A stretch of 64,000 nucleotides of DNA, taken from the NCBI GenBank assembly GCA_022749755.1, contig CM040452.1, positions 16,076,350 through 16,140,349 of the forward strand, written 5' to 3'. Below the pieces are notes generated by a model. The model made no database searches. It saw only the letters and a list, made by a program, of their open reading frames with translations, and was not told the DNA's origin. Below, piece after piece: positions 43,801-56,480 of this stretch (positions within the stretch are counted from its first letter, which is position 1; the number at the start of each line of letters is the position of its first letter). The DNA is from Azadirachta indica. Its lineage: Eukaryota > Streptophyta > Magnoliopsida > Sapindales > Meliaceae. Position numbers and translations under genes: made by a program.

Positions 43801-46090
43801 TACATGACACAGACACAGTAAAGAAGCAATGCTACCACTTGGAACAATATTAACACGAAAAACTCCAAAACACACAGCACAGCATCAACAGTAGCACCAA
43901 ATATCTTCATCTTTACATATACACAACACTCTCTTCGTCATAAGAGACAATATTCTTTGAAACATAAGAAAGTTTCTATATGTGTTGTCCCTCACTGATG
44001 ACATATTAATCTTAAACCATAAAGCGACTCAACATGATTGTATCTCTCAAGTGGGACACTATGCATTCAATAAATCTTTCCAGAATCTATAATTCAGATT
44101 AATGGAATATTATAGATCATTGCCTTTCAAGAAACACATTTAATCACCTAAAGTAAAGATCAATGAACAATGTTGAAATTATGATAGTCTCATGCATATG
44201 TTCATGTGATAATACACATTTAACTTTGGAACTGAATCCATTTGATTGAAAGGGCACACACAAGTCATACAAATGTGACAGCCACAAATTTTTCAGCCCC
44301 TTCACTTTGAAGTGCTATTTAATATTAGATGCAACTAACAAATTCTTGTACCACAATAATGTTGAAAATTAAACCCCTTGCCTGTGCCTTCCTCTCACAC
44401 CATTCCTCTCACCAACTCCTTTCTCATTCTTGGGATAGATACTTGAATCCATAGCCAGAATAGTCTTTGAGTTTGGATCCAGATCAGCATTGATGGCCTT
44501 CATCTCAACCGAACCGTCCTACAGTAGTTTGAGGTAAAGGACATGAACCCAAATAATGCAGAAGCTAGCTGAATAACATGAGAAACACACGAAAGTTAAA
44601 ACCAAAAACCCAACTCTAGAGAATGCAACTCCTGCATGAATAAATTATTATTACCATATTCCTCGGTCTCTCTTGGTCAAGTTCTCTATTTTCCCTCTCT
44701 TTCTTCTTCTGAATTTCATTTGCTATCCGATCTGCCTCCAACTGTAATGAGCCGTAATAAGATTATTACAACACAGTGAAACTGTGAACTATATCAACTT
44801 TAAAAAGAAAATACCTTTTTCTTCCTGGTTTCTTCTTCCTTGGCATCTAAGAACTGTTGAGGAACACCACTTGCATTGTTCTGTGCACTGAGAAGCAGCG
44901 TCCAGAGCTCCTTCATGAACTTGGCAGTATTTTTCTCCATGAAACCAGTAAGCGATATCTGAACCTCCTTCCCATTCACTTCCTGCATCAGAATAAGGAG
45001 TAAGGTTCAACAAATTACCCTATAATAAACTAAACCAAATGTATGGGCCAAAAATTCTCATATCAAGCATTTTTAACAATAAAACACAAGAATTGGACAG
45101 CAGGACTCATCCATATCAACTGATATCTGGTTGGATGCGGATATTGCTATGCTGATGTTTGGATCATATGCCAGCTAAATTGGCGTACTCAATAACTAAA
45201 TTCTCACTGTGACCCAAAATAAAGGACAGATCATGTGGTAACAACATGGATTAGGCAATGGAGTTTCATATTTATCTGAAGCTGGATATATTTTAAAGCA
45301 TAAGCACAAAACAGAGAAGTAGAAAGCAAACATAGTTTGATAATATTTATAATTTACATTTTTTCTTCCCAAAACTGATACTGCTATCCATCAAAAGATC
45401 ATAAATTACCTTTCCATCAAGAAGACCATAAATGAAGTTGATAAGCACCTCATCTTCAAATCCAAGTAACTCAGTGACCCTATTGGCAATCCATGGTCTC
45501 ATAACATCCATCTTCACTTTCGTCATATCCACCTAAAGCCATATTATTAGTTCACATCATCGGCAAACAAAATTCCAACAATTATTTGAACAGGTAACAG
45601 TGGATACCATTTTATTCAACTTTATACTAAGATATCACTTCACATTCTTTTACAACTTGTCTGTGGACGACAAATAACTATTCAAAAGTAACGGAAGTTT
45701 CATAATAGCTGAACATAGAGAAAACAAAACGTATAAAATCCAATTTCCCCAATTTTCTAACCCTAGCTACTTCAGTACTCTATAAAGGCACGCAATGAAA
45801 CAAAAGAGACCAGCAAGTAATACGAGGATTTGCTATATAAAATCAAACGAACCAGATGGTCCAATTCAGGAGTGAATTTCTGCGTTTTCAAGAGCTTCGC
45901 TTGCTTGTTCGAAAACCGCGTGTCTTGATCGGCCGACGTGCCCTAATTAAACATGATCCACGATTTTTGATAAGTAATCCTAACCTTCCAGTTCAATTGT
46001 AAGATATGGATCCAAGCAATTAGAAATCAGAGACTTCAATACAGGAAAATTGGTTGAATCGTAGCTTACCCGGAAAAACCCGCCCGACAT
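40886..46090 (-). CDS. SRRM1-like splicing factor with PWI domain and RS repeats
   Basis: Homologue of SRRM1/SRm160, a nuclear splicing co-activator and exon-junction associated protein. Thirteen exons by hand: 46090-46070, 45942-45853, 45532-45410, 44982-44815, 44741-44655, 44518-44382, 43719-43672, 43574-43518, 43337-42414, 42326-42135, 42028-41876, 41764-41645 and 41537-40886; 923 residues, in frame throughout. The PWI domain covers about residues 20-130, with MRPWIANRVTELLGF at 48-62. Exon 9 encodes a long Arg/Ser/Pro region (about 244-552) built of RRRSPSPVR-type units. The final exon encodes a highly charged Lys/Arg/Glu tract (RKEEKRRRRDERRRR). Intron 6 uses a GC donor (CACAG|GCAAGG); no GT site nearby keeps the phase. 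The start lies just downstream of a telo-box. It appears functional. Confidence 0.9.
42789..43110 (-). repeat. In-frame coding minisatellite (27-bp units, 81-bp higher-order duplication)
   Basis: Within exon 9 of the SRRM1-like gene, 27-bp units encode nine-residue RRRSPSPVR variants. A three-unit block starting at 42789 is repeated nearly exactly from 42870 (period 81 bp) through 42950, and further single units follow to about 43110. Because unit length is a multiple of three, copy changes keep frame. Confidence 0.9.
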
Positions 46091-46093
46091 TTT

Positions 46094-46102
46094 CTAGGGT
46101 TT
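46094..46102 (-). promoter_or_regulatory. Telo-box in the leader of the SRRM1-like gene
   Basis: On the minus strand this reads AAACCCTAG, three bases upstream of the start codon. Telo-boxes are common in leaders and promoters of plant housekeeping and growth-linked genes. Confidence 0.6.
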
Positions 46103-49100
46103 TGGCGATGTGGACTGGAGACTCTAGAGTGGTTGCTCGGGATGAGAATGTTAGTGGGAAAAGTGCTACTTGTGTTATATACTTCAGACGTTAGGCCCTG
46201 CCTTATTCGACGTCTGACGCTGCGTTTTAGGTGATCCAAAGGTCAATCAAAGTTTTCGAGTCTTTTGACAGAGTGTCAAGTTAAAAACTGGAGGGTTGAT
46301 TTGAGAGACCGCAATTGCGAGGGCCCGTGTGAGTGACCTAATTGGATAACTGAAAATGTGGATTTACGCATGTAACCCTAAAATGAAACTCACTGTTTGG
46401 AAATGCTTAAGAAAAGCTCTATGTAGTGTACTCTTTTATCATTTTTTTTTAATTTTAGAAAAATAATTACTATTTAACTAACAATTATTATTAAAAGTCT
46501 CAATATTATTTTTTTAGTGTTAAATTAAGTGTTTAAATTTATATATAAAAAATATTTTAGTATTAATAAATTACTAAAATATATTTATTTATTAAGTAAT
46601 ATATAAAATTAATAATATTGTCAAATTAATTAATATATATTTAATATTTATGTATTAATATTTTTAATAAAATAAATATTTTAACAAATAAAAAAAATGA
46701 CATTCTTTTTTAAAATTAGCTACTATATATGATTTAATAGAGACATAATAAATATTCGTGATTTTAATCATATTTTTATATTTAATATGTTTAATAGTAA
46801 TAAATATACTAAAAAAAAAAATAATTATTTGTTAATAATAATATTTTATTTTATAAATATTTCTAAAAATAATTATGTTTTGTTGTTAAGATTATTTAAA
46901 ATTTCAAAAAAAAATAAAATAATTAATTAAAAAATAATAAAATAAGATAAGGATTGAAATTATTAAAGTTAGTTGGTTGTATATTAGAAATTATAAAATT
47001 TTGGTTAAAATTAGTTGGAATTTTTAAATTTTATTAGAAGTATTTTGAAAAATCATAATATTTTTATTAAAATTAAAGTGATATACTACCTATTTTAAGT
47101 GATATACTACCTATTCTCAATACCATTGCATGTAGAATTTAAATAAGCAATTTTTTTATGTATATATGAGTTTGATTAACATATTAAATGTTTTTGTATG
47201 AGAATTATTTGAGACATTTATTATGTGTAATATATACACACACGTATACATATATAAGTTGTTTTATGTTATTTCAGTAAATAAACAATTTGACACTTAT
47301 TATGGTGTAAAAATGGGTAGGACACGTGACAGTACCTGACTCCACGGAGTTTTAGTTGACAACATGAGATGATCCGCTCATGTCAAAAGCTACTTGACAA
47401 GGAATACCTACTGAGGCGGGATCCTATCTTAAAAAGTTAAAAGATATTCATATGAAAAATGCCACATAACCATAACCAATGGTCCACAGTATAAAAGATA
47501 AAGTAAATGAATCCCACTCTGATATAATATCGGATATTAAGGGATCTAATCTCTAAAGTCTCCAATAAAAAAGTGTAAAAACTCTCTTAGGTTTTATAGC
47601 TCACCTAGGGGACTACTTAACGTTGTTAGTGGGACAACATCAAGCAGCTACTTGATTAGGAGAGACATTTCAGCTCTTAGGAAGTTGAAGGTAGACTCTA
47701 TTTGACGTTGTTAATATTTTGGAGACCGTAAATGAAAACAAATTAACTTCCACCACATGTAGATAATTGATAAGGCAATCGTCTGCCCAAATCAAGTTAT
47801 ACCACGTGGCACGTAATCTTAGATAAGATTATAAAAACAAATCCCAACTCACCATATGTCTTTAGTTTTGACTCTAAACTAAGAAATTGTAAAAATGTGA
47901 GAAGAGAAAAGGTGAAAAATTAGGGCAACTTTCTCTAACCAATCACAAGTCAATAAAGATATGATATATATAGGCACTTATCTCTAGGTAAAGCACCTCT
48001 TCTTCTCTTGGTCTTTAGCTCATTTTTACTTTTTTTCTTTAGAAAATATAAGTCATATCATATTTTCTCTCTCTAAAAAATAAGAAGCGTTTGTTTTGTT
48101 TGTAAGTTCTTCAACAACCTTAAACATATTATTGATAATGGTCTTTTATGATTCTTGAATTGTTTGTATCTCTATTATTAAAGCTAGAGACACTCCCTCT
48201 TGTCCTTTTTGTGCCCTTTTTATTGACTCCATCCCTTATCTATAGTATGCCATGTATTTTTCTATTTGAACTATAAAAGTCAAGTTTAAAATTCACTCCC
48301 TTAAGATATTAACTTGAATGTCAGAGTGGGCCTATCAAAAAATATCTGATGTCCCCCTTTTGCTGTAGGTTGAAGTGTCTAGCTCAAATTTTAGGTCAGT
48401 AGGGATACAAGGTGAGGAAGGTGTACAATAGTTTAGCTAGTGGCCTTGCAGAATACATAAAAGTATTTTGGAGACCTCTTCAAGGTTGGAACAATGTTAA
48501 GTCGGATGTAAAACGCTGAGCTTAAACTGTTGACTGAATATTTATCTCTAGTTCGAATATTAGATCACCTAATATCCCACCTCACTGAGGTGGCATATTT
48601 TACCGCATCAACAACACACAAAAATTCTAAAATCATCTATAATAAAAATTGATATCTACATTGGAAAATAAGGTCATATAAACACCTTACTCCTACCATT
48701 TATTAAACATCAAGCCACATTTTTATCTCATACAGTTGTTTGATTTTCTATAATAACTCAAAAACAAAACTAGAAAAAAAAAAGAAGAAATAATCCTCGC
48801 AATATTTTGTGTGTAAAAAACCTTGAATAAAAGTAAATAATTATATAACATTAAAAAATGAGGAAAAAATGTTGCTTAATAATGAAGTTACTAAATTTCA
48901 CTTGAAGATAGATAGGAAGTATACAATATAATTATAAAAGGATAATATTATGCACAATTTAATTTATTTTTTATTATTGTTATTTATATTTATAAATAAA
49001 TAATATAACTAATAAAATATATTCATAATTTTATTTTATACATAACAAAAATAATCATGACCATGGTATAAATATGATTTTAAGATAATAAGAGAATAAT

Positions 49101-49686
49101 TTTGTTAAGTTAAAATTTATTCTAAAGTTTTGCATAAAATATTTAAAATTTACTTTTAGCAAAATCACTTTCTTTCACAGTTTGAGAAGTAAAACATAAT
49201 TGTTTTTTGAAATCAAAATTTAAGAATTATTTTCATCATTTAATATTATTTTTTAAACTATTTTAATATAAATTATCTAAACTTAAATATATACTTACAC
49301 AAACTATTTAATTTTATCTCAGTCATGTAATATACACCCGATATCTATTTAAGTATTATATTTTATACCAATACTTTAATAATGAAATTTGTCAAACAAA
49401 CATTTTAGTTTTTAAAATTCACAACATATTTAAAAGTATAATTTATCAAATACTTTATTTATTTATTTTTAATTCTCATAATTTTTTTAGTATAATTAAG
49501 TTATTTTCAAAGTAATAGTATTGTTACTAAATTGTAACTTAACATAGTATATAATTTTAGTTGATAATATTTTGTATTTTTAATAAAAAATAAAATAGGT
49601 TTAAAATCTTAACATGATGAAAATAGTGACCAATTTTCTTGAATATTATGAATATTTTTTTGATTTATCCCTAAATATTGAAGGAT
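46103..49686. other. Gene-poor AT-rich region with a possible old LTR-like repeat
   Basis: The left edge is the promoter of the SRRM1-like gene; then about 0.9 kb of very AT-rich DNA. From about 47290 to 48610 the base composition is more balanced. This part shows TATA-like words (TATAAAAG near 47490, TATATATAGG near 47965) and a CT-rich leader-like run (48000-48070), and ends near GCATCAACAACACACA. It could be a decayed solo LTR or other promoter-bearing repeat, but I found no partner copy, PBS or target duplication. The rest to 49686 is AT-rich without genes. Confidence 0.35.
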
Positions 49687-49695
49687 TAAATTTTA

Positions 49696-50848
49696 GGGAT
49701 ATTTTTAGGTAACTACTCTTAGTTTGCCTGTATCTCATTATGATATAACAATTATTCTGACGTTACACTACAATATAAAAATATGAAAAATATCTCATTG
49801 AGATATGAAACTTTAACGTTCGTCCAAATTTTTTAAACAGTATAGGGACAATATCGTCTTTTTATTTGAATTCACTATAATTTACTGTTTTCATTATTTG
49901 ACAAAAAATTAATTAAAAATAAAAAATAAGTGCAGTTAAAAAATATATAGTATTTTTAATTAAAATTCGTAAAATAAAAAAAACACTTAATCAAGAATTT
50001 GCACCCATTTCACTTTCATTAGCACCATCAACAAATTTCCTTCAGTTTCTGGATGAAACTTCTTTCCTAACCAAAGAATTAAAATAACCAAAAAGAAACA
50101 AAACCATTGCTCGCAAATAGGCTATCCACAGAATCAAAATACTTTAAGAAATGTCAGCCATTCTTACCAAGTCCAAGAAACATAAATAAATACAAATTAT
50201 ATTGACTTTCAAATCTGAAAAAATGAAAAGTAGTCCTTACTACACTTTTTCAATCAATAAGAAAAAAAAAAAGTTCTGTTGGAAGAGATTGGGTAACTGT
50301 CGATGGGGAATCACACCGATGGTGAGAATCGGTGTTGCACATTATCACTGTAGAGGTTGGCTTAATGGTGGTTATAGAAGGTGAAGATAGTAGTCATCTA
50401 GTGGTGGTTGTAATGGTGGTGTGGTCATAGAAGGTAGAAAGTGTAGGAGAAGCTGTATACGTGAAGACAATGGATAAGGAGAAATTGAAGAGGTTGCAGG
50501 CGTTGGCGGACAAAGAAATAGATATGAGTTAGATTAGTTTTAGGTTAAATTAGTATAATTATATTTGCATTCTTGAATATTTTCATTTACATTCTTAATT
50601 TTTTTCATTTACGACCCTAAATCTTTCTAAAAAAAAAATTTAGGTTATAATTGTCATTTAGGATCTTTTGTAATATGTAAGAGTGTATTAGTCATTGTAC
50701 TAGTATCGTTAAAAACTTTTAGACAAATGTTAAAATTTCATAGTTTAACGAGATATTTTTCATGTTTTTGTACTGTAATGTAACGTCAGAATAATTGTTA
50801 TATTACGCTGAAATATAGGCAATTTAGAGTAGCCAGCTAAAATATCCT
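49696..50848. mobile_element. Non-autonomous Mutator-like element with long TIRs and 9-bp TSD
   Basis: The left TIR (about 49696-49860, opening GGGATATTTTTAG) and right TIR (about 50690-50848, reverse complement AGGATATTTTAG) match over about 160 bp, including ACAATTATTCTGACGTTACA and ATGAAAAATATCTC. TAAATTTTA stands directly outside both ends (49687-49695 and 50849-50857), a perfect 9-bp target duplication as made by Mutator transposases. There is no transposase inside. The core has a more GC-rich, GGTGG-rich stretch at about 50280-50520 that could be captured host sequence. Total 1153 bp. Confidence 0.88.
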
Positions 50849-50857
50849 TAAATTTTA

Positions 50858-50970
50858 AGATATCTTTAACTTTACCCCTAAATTATTAACAATCTTCATA
50901 TATAACCTAAAATTTTAAAAAATCGTCAACACAATCTCATTTTCTGTCTAATTACCGTGAAAGTTAACAG
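50858..50970 (+). repeat. Left terminal inverted repeat of the large MULE
   Basis: Matches the reverse complement of 57482-57596 with scattered mismatches. The outermost few G residues present on the right are missing here, directly beside the 9-bp site shared with the small element. Confidence 0.85.
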
Positions 50971-51342
50971 AATTTAATAAATTTATGTTTATTACCCTAT
51001 AAAATTTTTTTAAGCCTATGCAAAGACAAATGCCCTTATTCTTTTGTTGCTAGTAGATATAAAATGATCAAATCACCCTTATATGTAATAGTTACAACAT
51101 GATGGACACATAATTCAAAATATATTATTATTATTATTATTATTATTATTATGTGGATACATAATTCAAAATATATATTATATTGTATATTGTTGAAATT
51201 AATTATAATATTTTATTTTTCAATCCAAACAGAAGTCTTTAACAGAACACTTGGGTTTGAAAATTTGAAGTTTAAAAAAATTAATATTTGACCGTTGGAT
51301 TTAGTATACTTATAAGTACCAACAACAACTTTCTTTTTTTGC

Positions 51343-51603
51343 ATGCTAATTCCACCACTAAATTCAACCTATCAACAATTGAGTATCCATTTTAAAATGC
51401 CTTTATACTCATCTGCATCTTCACCAACTTCAGATTCATCTAGTAAACTATGTGAAATCAATATAGGTGTATTAAAGTTCTATAACAAAGCTTGCAACTG
51501 GGGTATGAGAGCAGCTGTAAGGATTTTAGAGTCTTCAAAGAACCTACACATATATTATTGTTATCCAAGAAATAAAAATATATGCTTATTTTACATGTGG
51601 TAG
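51343..51603 (+). pseudogene. GRF-type zinc-finger ORF inside the MULE, convergent to the transposase
   Basis: An 86-codon frame has a Ser-rich N-terminus, then CEINIGVLKFYNKACNWG, MRAAVRILESSKN and a YYCYPRN..C.FYMW ending. This pattern follows the plant GRF zinc finger (CxCG ... S.T.NPGR.F..C ... F.W), but CxCG reads CNWG, so a zinc ligand is lost. After the stop the same frame continues for about 48 more codons (KPSRKNVTAITSGICR and on) to a second stop, so the original protein was longer. GRF fingers bind single-stranded nucleic acid in other proteins. Its role here is unknown; its place recalls the second, convergent gene of maize MuDR. Confidence 0.55.
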
Positions 51604-52409
51604 AAGCCTTCAAGGAAAAATGTTACTGCAATTACATCAGGAATATGTAGGAGCCAAAATGAAATTGAAGAGCCACACCAACAACAATTTTGTCAAGTGA
51701 GGTATTCAGTTTCAGATGCAAAGCGAAAAGAAAAGATGTGGTAGAGTACATAGAATCTTTTACGTACTATAATTTTGCTACTGATCATATGTATAATCCT
51801 GCTACTAAGGCTTCCAAGCAAATGAAAAACGATTGATGTTTTTAGATAACTTAGTAACCAATATAATGCACTCATGCTATGTTTCAAGGAGAATATATAG
51901 GTGTTTATACCTAAAGTTGAGAATCATGGAATATAATAAAAATCATCACTTTTCTGTCAAATGGTAACTATAAAAAATGGTTTCCATATTAACACTAGCA
52001 GCATAACTAGCATCCAACAATATACAAAATGAAATTTCCTAGCACCACAAATATGACCATAAACATGTACAAAAAGATACAAAAACAACAACTTACATTG
52101 TGCCACACAAACCAATAATCAAATGTCTAATTGGTACAAAAAACCAACAAAAAATCATATCCATAATGAAGGAGTTTGTCTATGTGAAAGCACTGTAACA
52201 CAGCTAAATCTATGTGGTATTGTGGAAGTTGTCATTATCAAGCATATCAAACTTTAATTCCAAAAGGAAAAAGTTATCTAAATGTAGCTATTTGATGGTG
52301 CTGTTAGTTGTTGCATCATTTCCTTGCATATTATAAATATATACCTTTAGATTCTAAACAAGTTATTAGCACGTAAGTGTTAGTTACAATATACCTGTAG
52401 ATACCTTTC

Positions 52410-55400
52410 CTAAACATCATGATTACATAGGTGTTTTGCCTTTGTATATGGTTCTTGATGACCTATACCAGATGGAATTTCACTAATGCCTGGCAACTTG
52501 ACCCCTCGAGATGTCATAATTCTCCTCCCTTGAATTCCAATCCAATTGTTTGCTACCACTCTTTTTCCCCTGTTAGCTATTGATGGAAATGAAGCAAGAT
52601 CAATACATTGAAATGCATAGAAATGAAGCAAGATCAATACATTGAAACAAACAAAAAATTAAAATAAAAAACTGATTGAGAGCTGTATATTTTTAGATGA
52701 CAAAATCTTATTTTTACCTTGTCTTAAACTTTTAGATTCATTGGTCAGTTGAACCTGTTCCGATTAGTTTATTGTTTAGGCTTAGTTGAAGGTTGTAGCA
52801 CCTTTTAAGCATATTTACAAGTTTATTTTTCATCTGATATAAATCCAAAACAAGTATTGAAATGCAGACACAATTCTATACTTACTACAATTTGTTTTAG
52901 TTGTCCTTAAGGATTGTGCCTCTATTGCCTTTACATTAACTTGCCAAACTAAAAAAAAAAAAAAAATTATGTTAGCAATGCATATAATTAACAAGTAAAA
53001 TAATACCTCTTGGATAAAATTTTAGAAAATACTATACTCGATAACGTCTTATCATTTGTTGGAATTTGCTGGGTTAACTAGGCATGCCCTTTTATTATGC
53101 CCAAACTTGACATAAATAATACATTGTAAAGCATATTTTCTTCTGTGCACAGGTACTTCATCAGCCTCTCTTTTTTTATTCAACTTTGGTTTGCCAAGAA
53201 CCTTTTTGCTTGGTGGAAGATTTATGGCATCAGCTTGGACACAAGGTTATGAAATCTTATCAGGCAGTAGGTGAATCATACCACCATATGCCTTCAAGTA
53301 AGTCTATGTCTTACAGTAATCATCAACAAAATCATATATATCTAGTCCATTATTTATGATGCGTACCAGCACATGCTTGCAAGGGATACCATTGACACTC
53401 CATGCCCCACAATCACATGATTTACTAGCCAAGTCTATTACATGTTATATGCCTTTATCATATACCTCAAAAAGGGTATCACTTGCTAGCATAATTGCAC
53501 AATTCCTTGAATGGGTGATTTTTTTCTGCAATCTAGAAAAAATTCTAGATGTTAATCTATATTTCTAGGCAGCAACTTTCTTCCTTCGACTATTGAAACT
53601 CTTCATGATTTTCTTCCGAATCAACTCACATATATGAATGATTGAGAGCTTTCTCTTATCGCCAATTCAAGAGTTGAATGACTCGATGAGGTTGTTTGTT
53701 GTGTGTTCAGATTTGCTGTTGTGGTTAAATGCATGAATAGACCAGTGTTTCGAACGAATCTTCAGCAAAATATCCCACACACTTGTATCAATCTTCTTTA
53801 GTGATTCCATTGCCAATTTAAATGCCTTCTTACTTGGTGCCCTTGATGTAGCACAAAACACGTCACTAAAATCAACTTTTGGGTGCTTTACTTTAACATT
53901 AGCAAAAATGTGCCTTTGTACAAAATTGTGTATGCGCATTTGGAAATTTCAGTGCTAATGCAACTTGAATACCTTTTTAATGATCACACATAAAGGTTAG
54001 TTACCGTAAGTTATCTAGGAAGGTCTTCAAATTAGCAAAGAACTATGTCCATGTGTTGATATTTTCTGAATCGTAAATGTAAACAGCAGTGAGGTATATT
54101 CTAGTGTTTACATCAAGTCCCACAATTGATAAAAGAACCTCTTTGGATAGACCTTTAAGATGATATCCATCAATTCCAATAAATGACTTACACCCAATGT
54201 CGAAACCATTGCGGACAATAGGAAAAACGACCATAAACCTGTCGAATATTGTTTTAGTGTTTAAAAGGGTGTTTATCTTCACCTTGAAACTGTAAGTGTT
54301 TAAGGCATTTTTTATAGTTTGAGGCATTTTTTCAAGTTTCATTTGAGCATAATCCCAAATCTGTCTGTAGTTTTCTTCATAGTTAACCCCAATTGATGCA
54401 AGTGCCTTCGTCTTAGCCCTATACACTTTTTGTTTTGAGACATGAACACCACATTTAATCCTAACATCAGCTTGTAATACATTAACACTTATCTTAGGAT
54501 TACTAACTATCGTGTCTATATATTTGAAAGCAATTCAAGTGCTAGTGCATTTTGGATTATCGAGTAGTTATTAACATTTATGAACTGAATTCAGTGCTCT
54601 GATCTGGTATAACCCTCATGATATGGTTCTTATAGCATGAAACTTTCAAAGGCAGTTTGTTTGAAAACATTTCATAGTAACTTTGGTTCTCTATATTTTT
54701 ATCCTATTCATTTTGATTGCTCCTTAAATGGAATACTCTTTCAATGTAAATGTCATCTTCTTCAAACTTCTAAAATATATTCCTAGTTTTAATTATTTTG
54801 GACCTTTTCCAAGTTTATACATCATTCTGAGTACATCTTCTTGCATTTTGTTCATTGGATTCTCTGTATCTAAATCTGAGACTAAGCCACACTTATCATT
54901 GTCTAATTCATAATCAGAAAGGATTACATCATCATATTCATCTGCGCTTGCCTCAAATTCTACATTAACGGCATGTGAGTCGTTTGTTTTAATTATCCCA
55001 ACACCTCTATATATGTGTTCATCATCATCTCAAAAGATGAGTCTAAAAATTGGTTGTCACCATCATTTTCAACAATTGGATTCTCTATATTTTGTTGTAG
55101 GAAAGGTCTGTTTTGGTCTTTTGTCCCTTGGAATACTTGTGATTGTAGATGTTGTGTGTAAAAGATATCTTGGGTATCATTTGTCTATTAAAGAGTTTGG
55201 TGTTGAGTGGCAGAACAACTTACAAGTGATTAAAGATTAATGGTTTGTGTTTGGTCCTTGGAAACTTATATTTAGGTGTAGCTAGGGGTTTGCTTTTCAA
55301 CTTTAGGTGTTTGGGTTTGTTCGAATCTATGTGTTTGGGCTGATATTGTATATGAGAAGACATAACTTGAAGGAATATCAACTTGGCTGTTGGTTGGAGT

Positions 55401-55740
55401 TTTAAACATTTGTCGAGGGAAATTTTCTGAAACTTGGACATTAGAGGAGTTTCCCTCATCAAAGCTAGAGTGTGTGTAGGCCTGAGTACCCTACAAAAAG
55501 TTTTGCTCATTTGTTGTTGACTGGGCTTGAGAGTTAAATGACCTATATCTCTAAACAATGTCCTCTTAATTGATGGCTTACATGCAAGGAGAAGTACTTC
55601 AAGTTCTAGTGTCATAGTTCTAAACTTACGATTGATGTGTGTTGTCCATATATCCAACAAGTCTTTGTCAGTAAGAATCACAACCTTATTCTTGTCCTAT
55701 AGTTGTACTACTTGTAGTAAATATTCTTCATTAAACATCA
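52410..55740 (-). pseudogene. MULE transposase (MURA-like) pseudogene
   Basis: Minus-strand order: an N-terminal region at about 55740-55220 (LTDKDLLDIWTTHINRKF), then the DNA-binding/transposase part at 54426-54043. The latter holds KSFIGIDGYHLKG, where the first catalytic Asp is present. A second Asp-bearing segment (MCDH) is near 53985, next to a stop. The helical region at 53939-53667 ends LIESFNS. A SWIM zinc finger at about 53445-53350 reads CDCGAWSVNGIPCKHV with all ligands visible. Next is a decayed zinc knuckle near 53120-53075, and a basic C-terminal piece at 52637-52410. In-frame stops and shifts make it inactive. Confidence 0.85.
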
Positions 55741-56480
55741 TGTTCTTTTTAAGGCTAGATTAATGATGGCATTGATAACCACTACCCTACTACATTTATC
55801 CCGATCTTGCAAACTAAGATCATATTTTAAGCCTATAAAATTAGCTTTCATATTTATATGCATAGTAGCTTTAAATCTCATTTTATCCTATAATACAACA
55901 AATTCAACATTTAACTAGCATTTATGTATAACAGAGAATCCAAGCTATCATTTTCATTGTACATATTCAGTATAAGAAACATTTTTTGAATTCATTTATA
56001 GACAACGACAAAATTATATAAACAAAGAAACCAAGTTATCATTTTCATTACATATACTACCAACATAGAGTTCATTGCAAATTCATTTATATAGAACAAT
56101 CATTTTCATTATACAAGCCCCCAACACAAACCTTAACAGAATACAAGCTCACTTTTGCTTTAACAAACTTTAACATAAAAATATAACTAATGGCAACTCT
56201 TATATAAAAGTTCCACTACACAAAATAAGCCTAAAGAAAACATAAAAGTGCTTTACCCATTTGAATGTTCATAAACATCATAACAAGTACCAATTTTGGC
56301 ATATATGTGTAATAATCAAACACAATACCTATTTTCTCTACACAAACACTTCAACAAATATGCCTAATAAATCATATCGAACATCAAACACAAATACCCA
56401 TTTTCTTTACACAAAAACTTCAACAAAAATACCCATTTTCAGTGTACAAAACTCCAATAATAATTACATTTTCAATCCAC

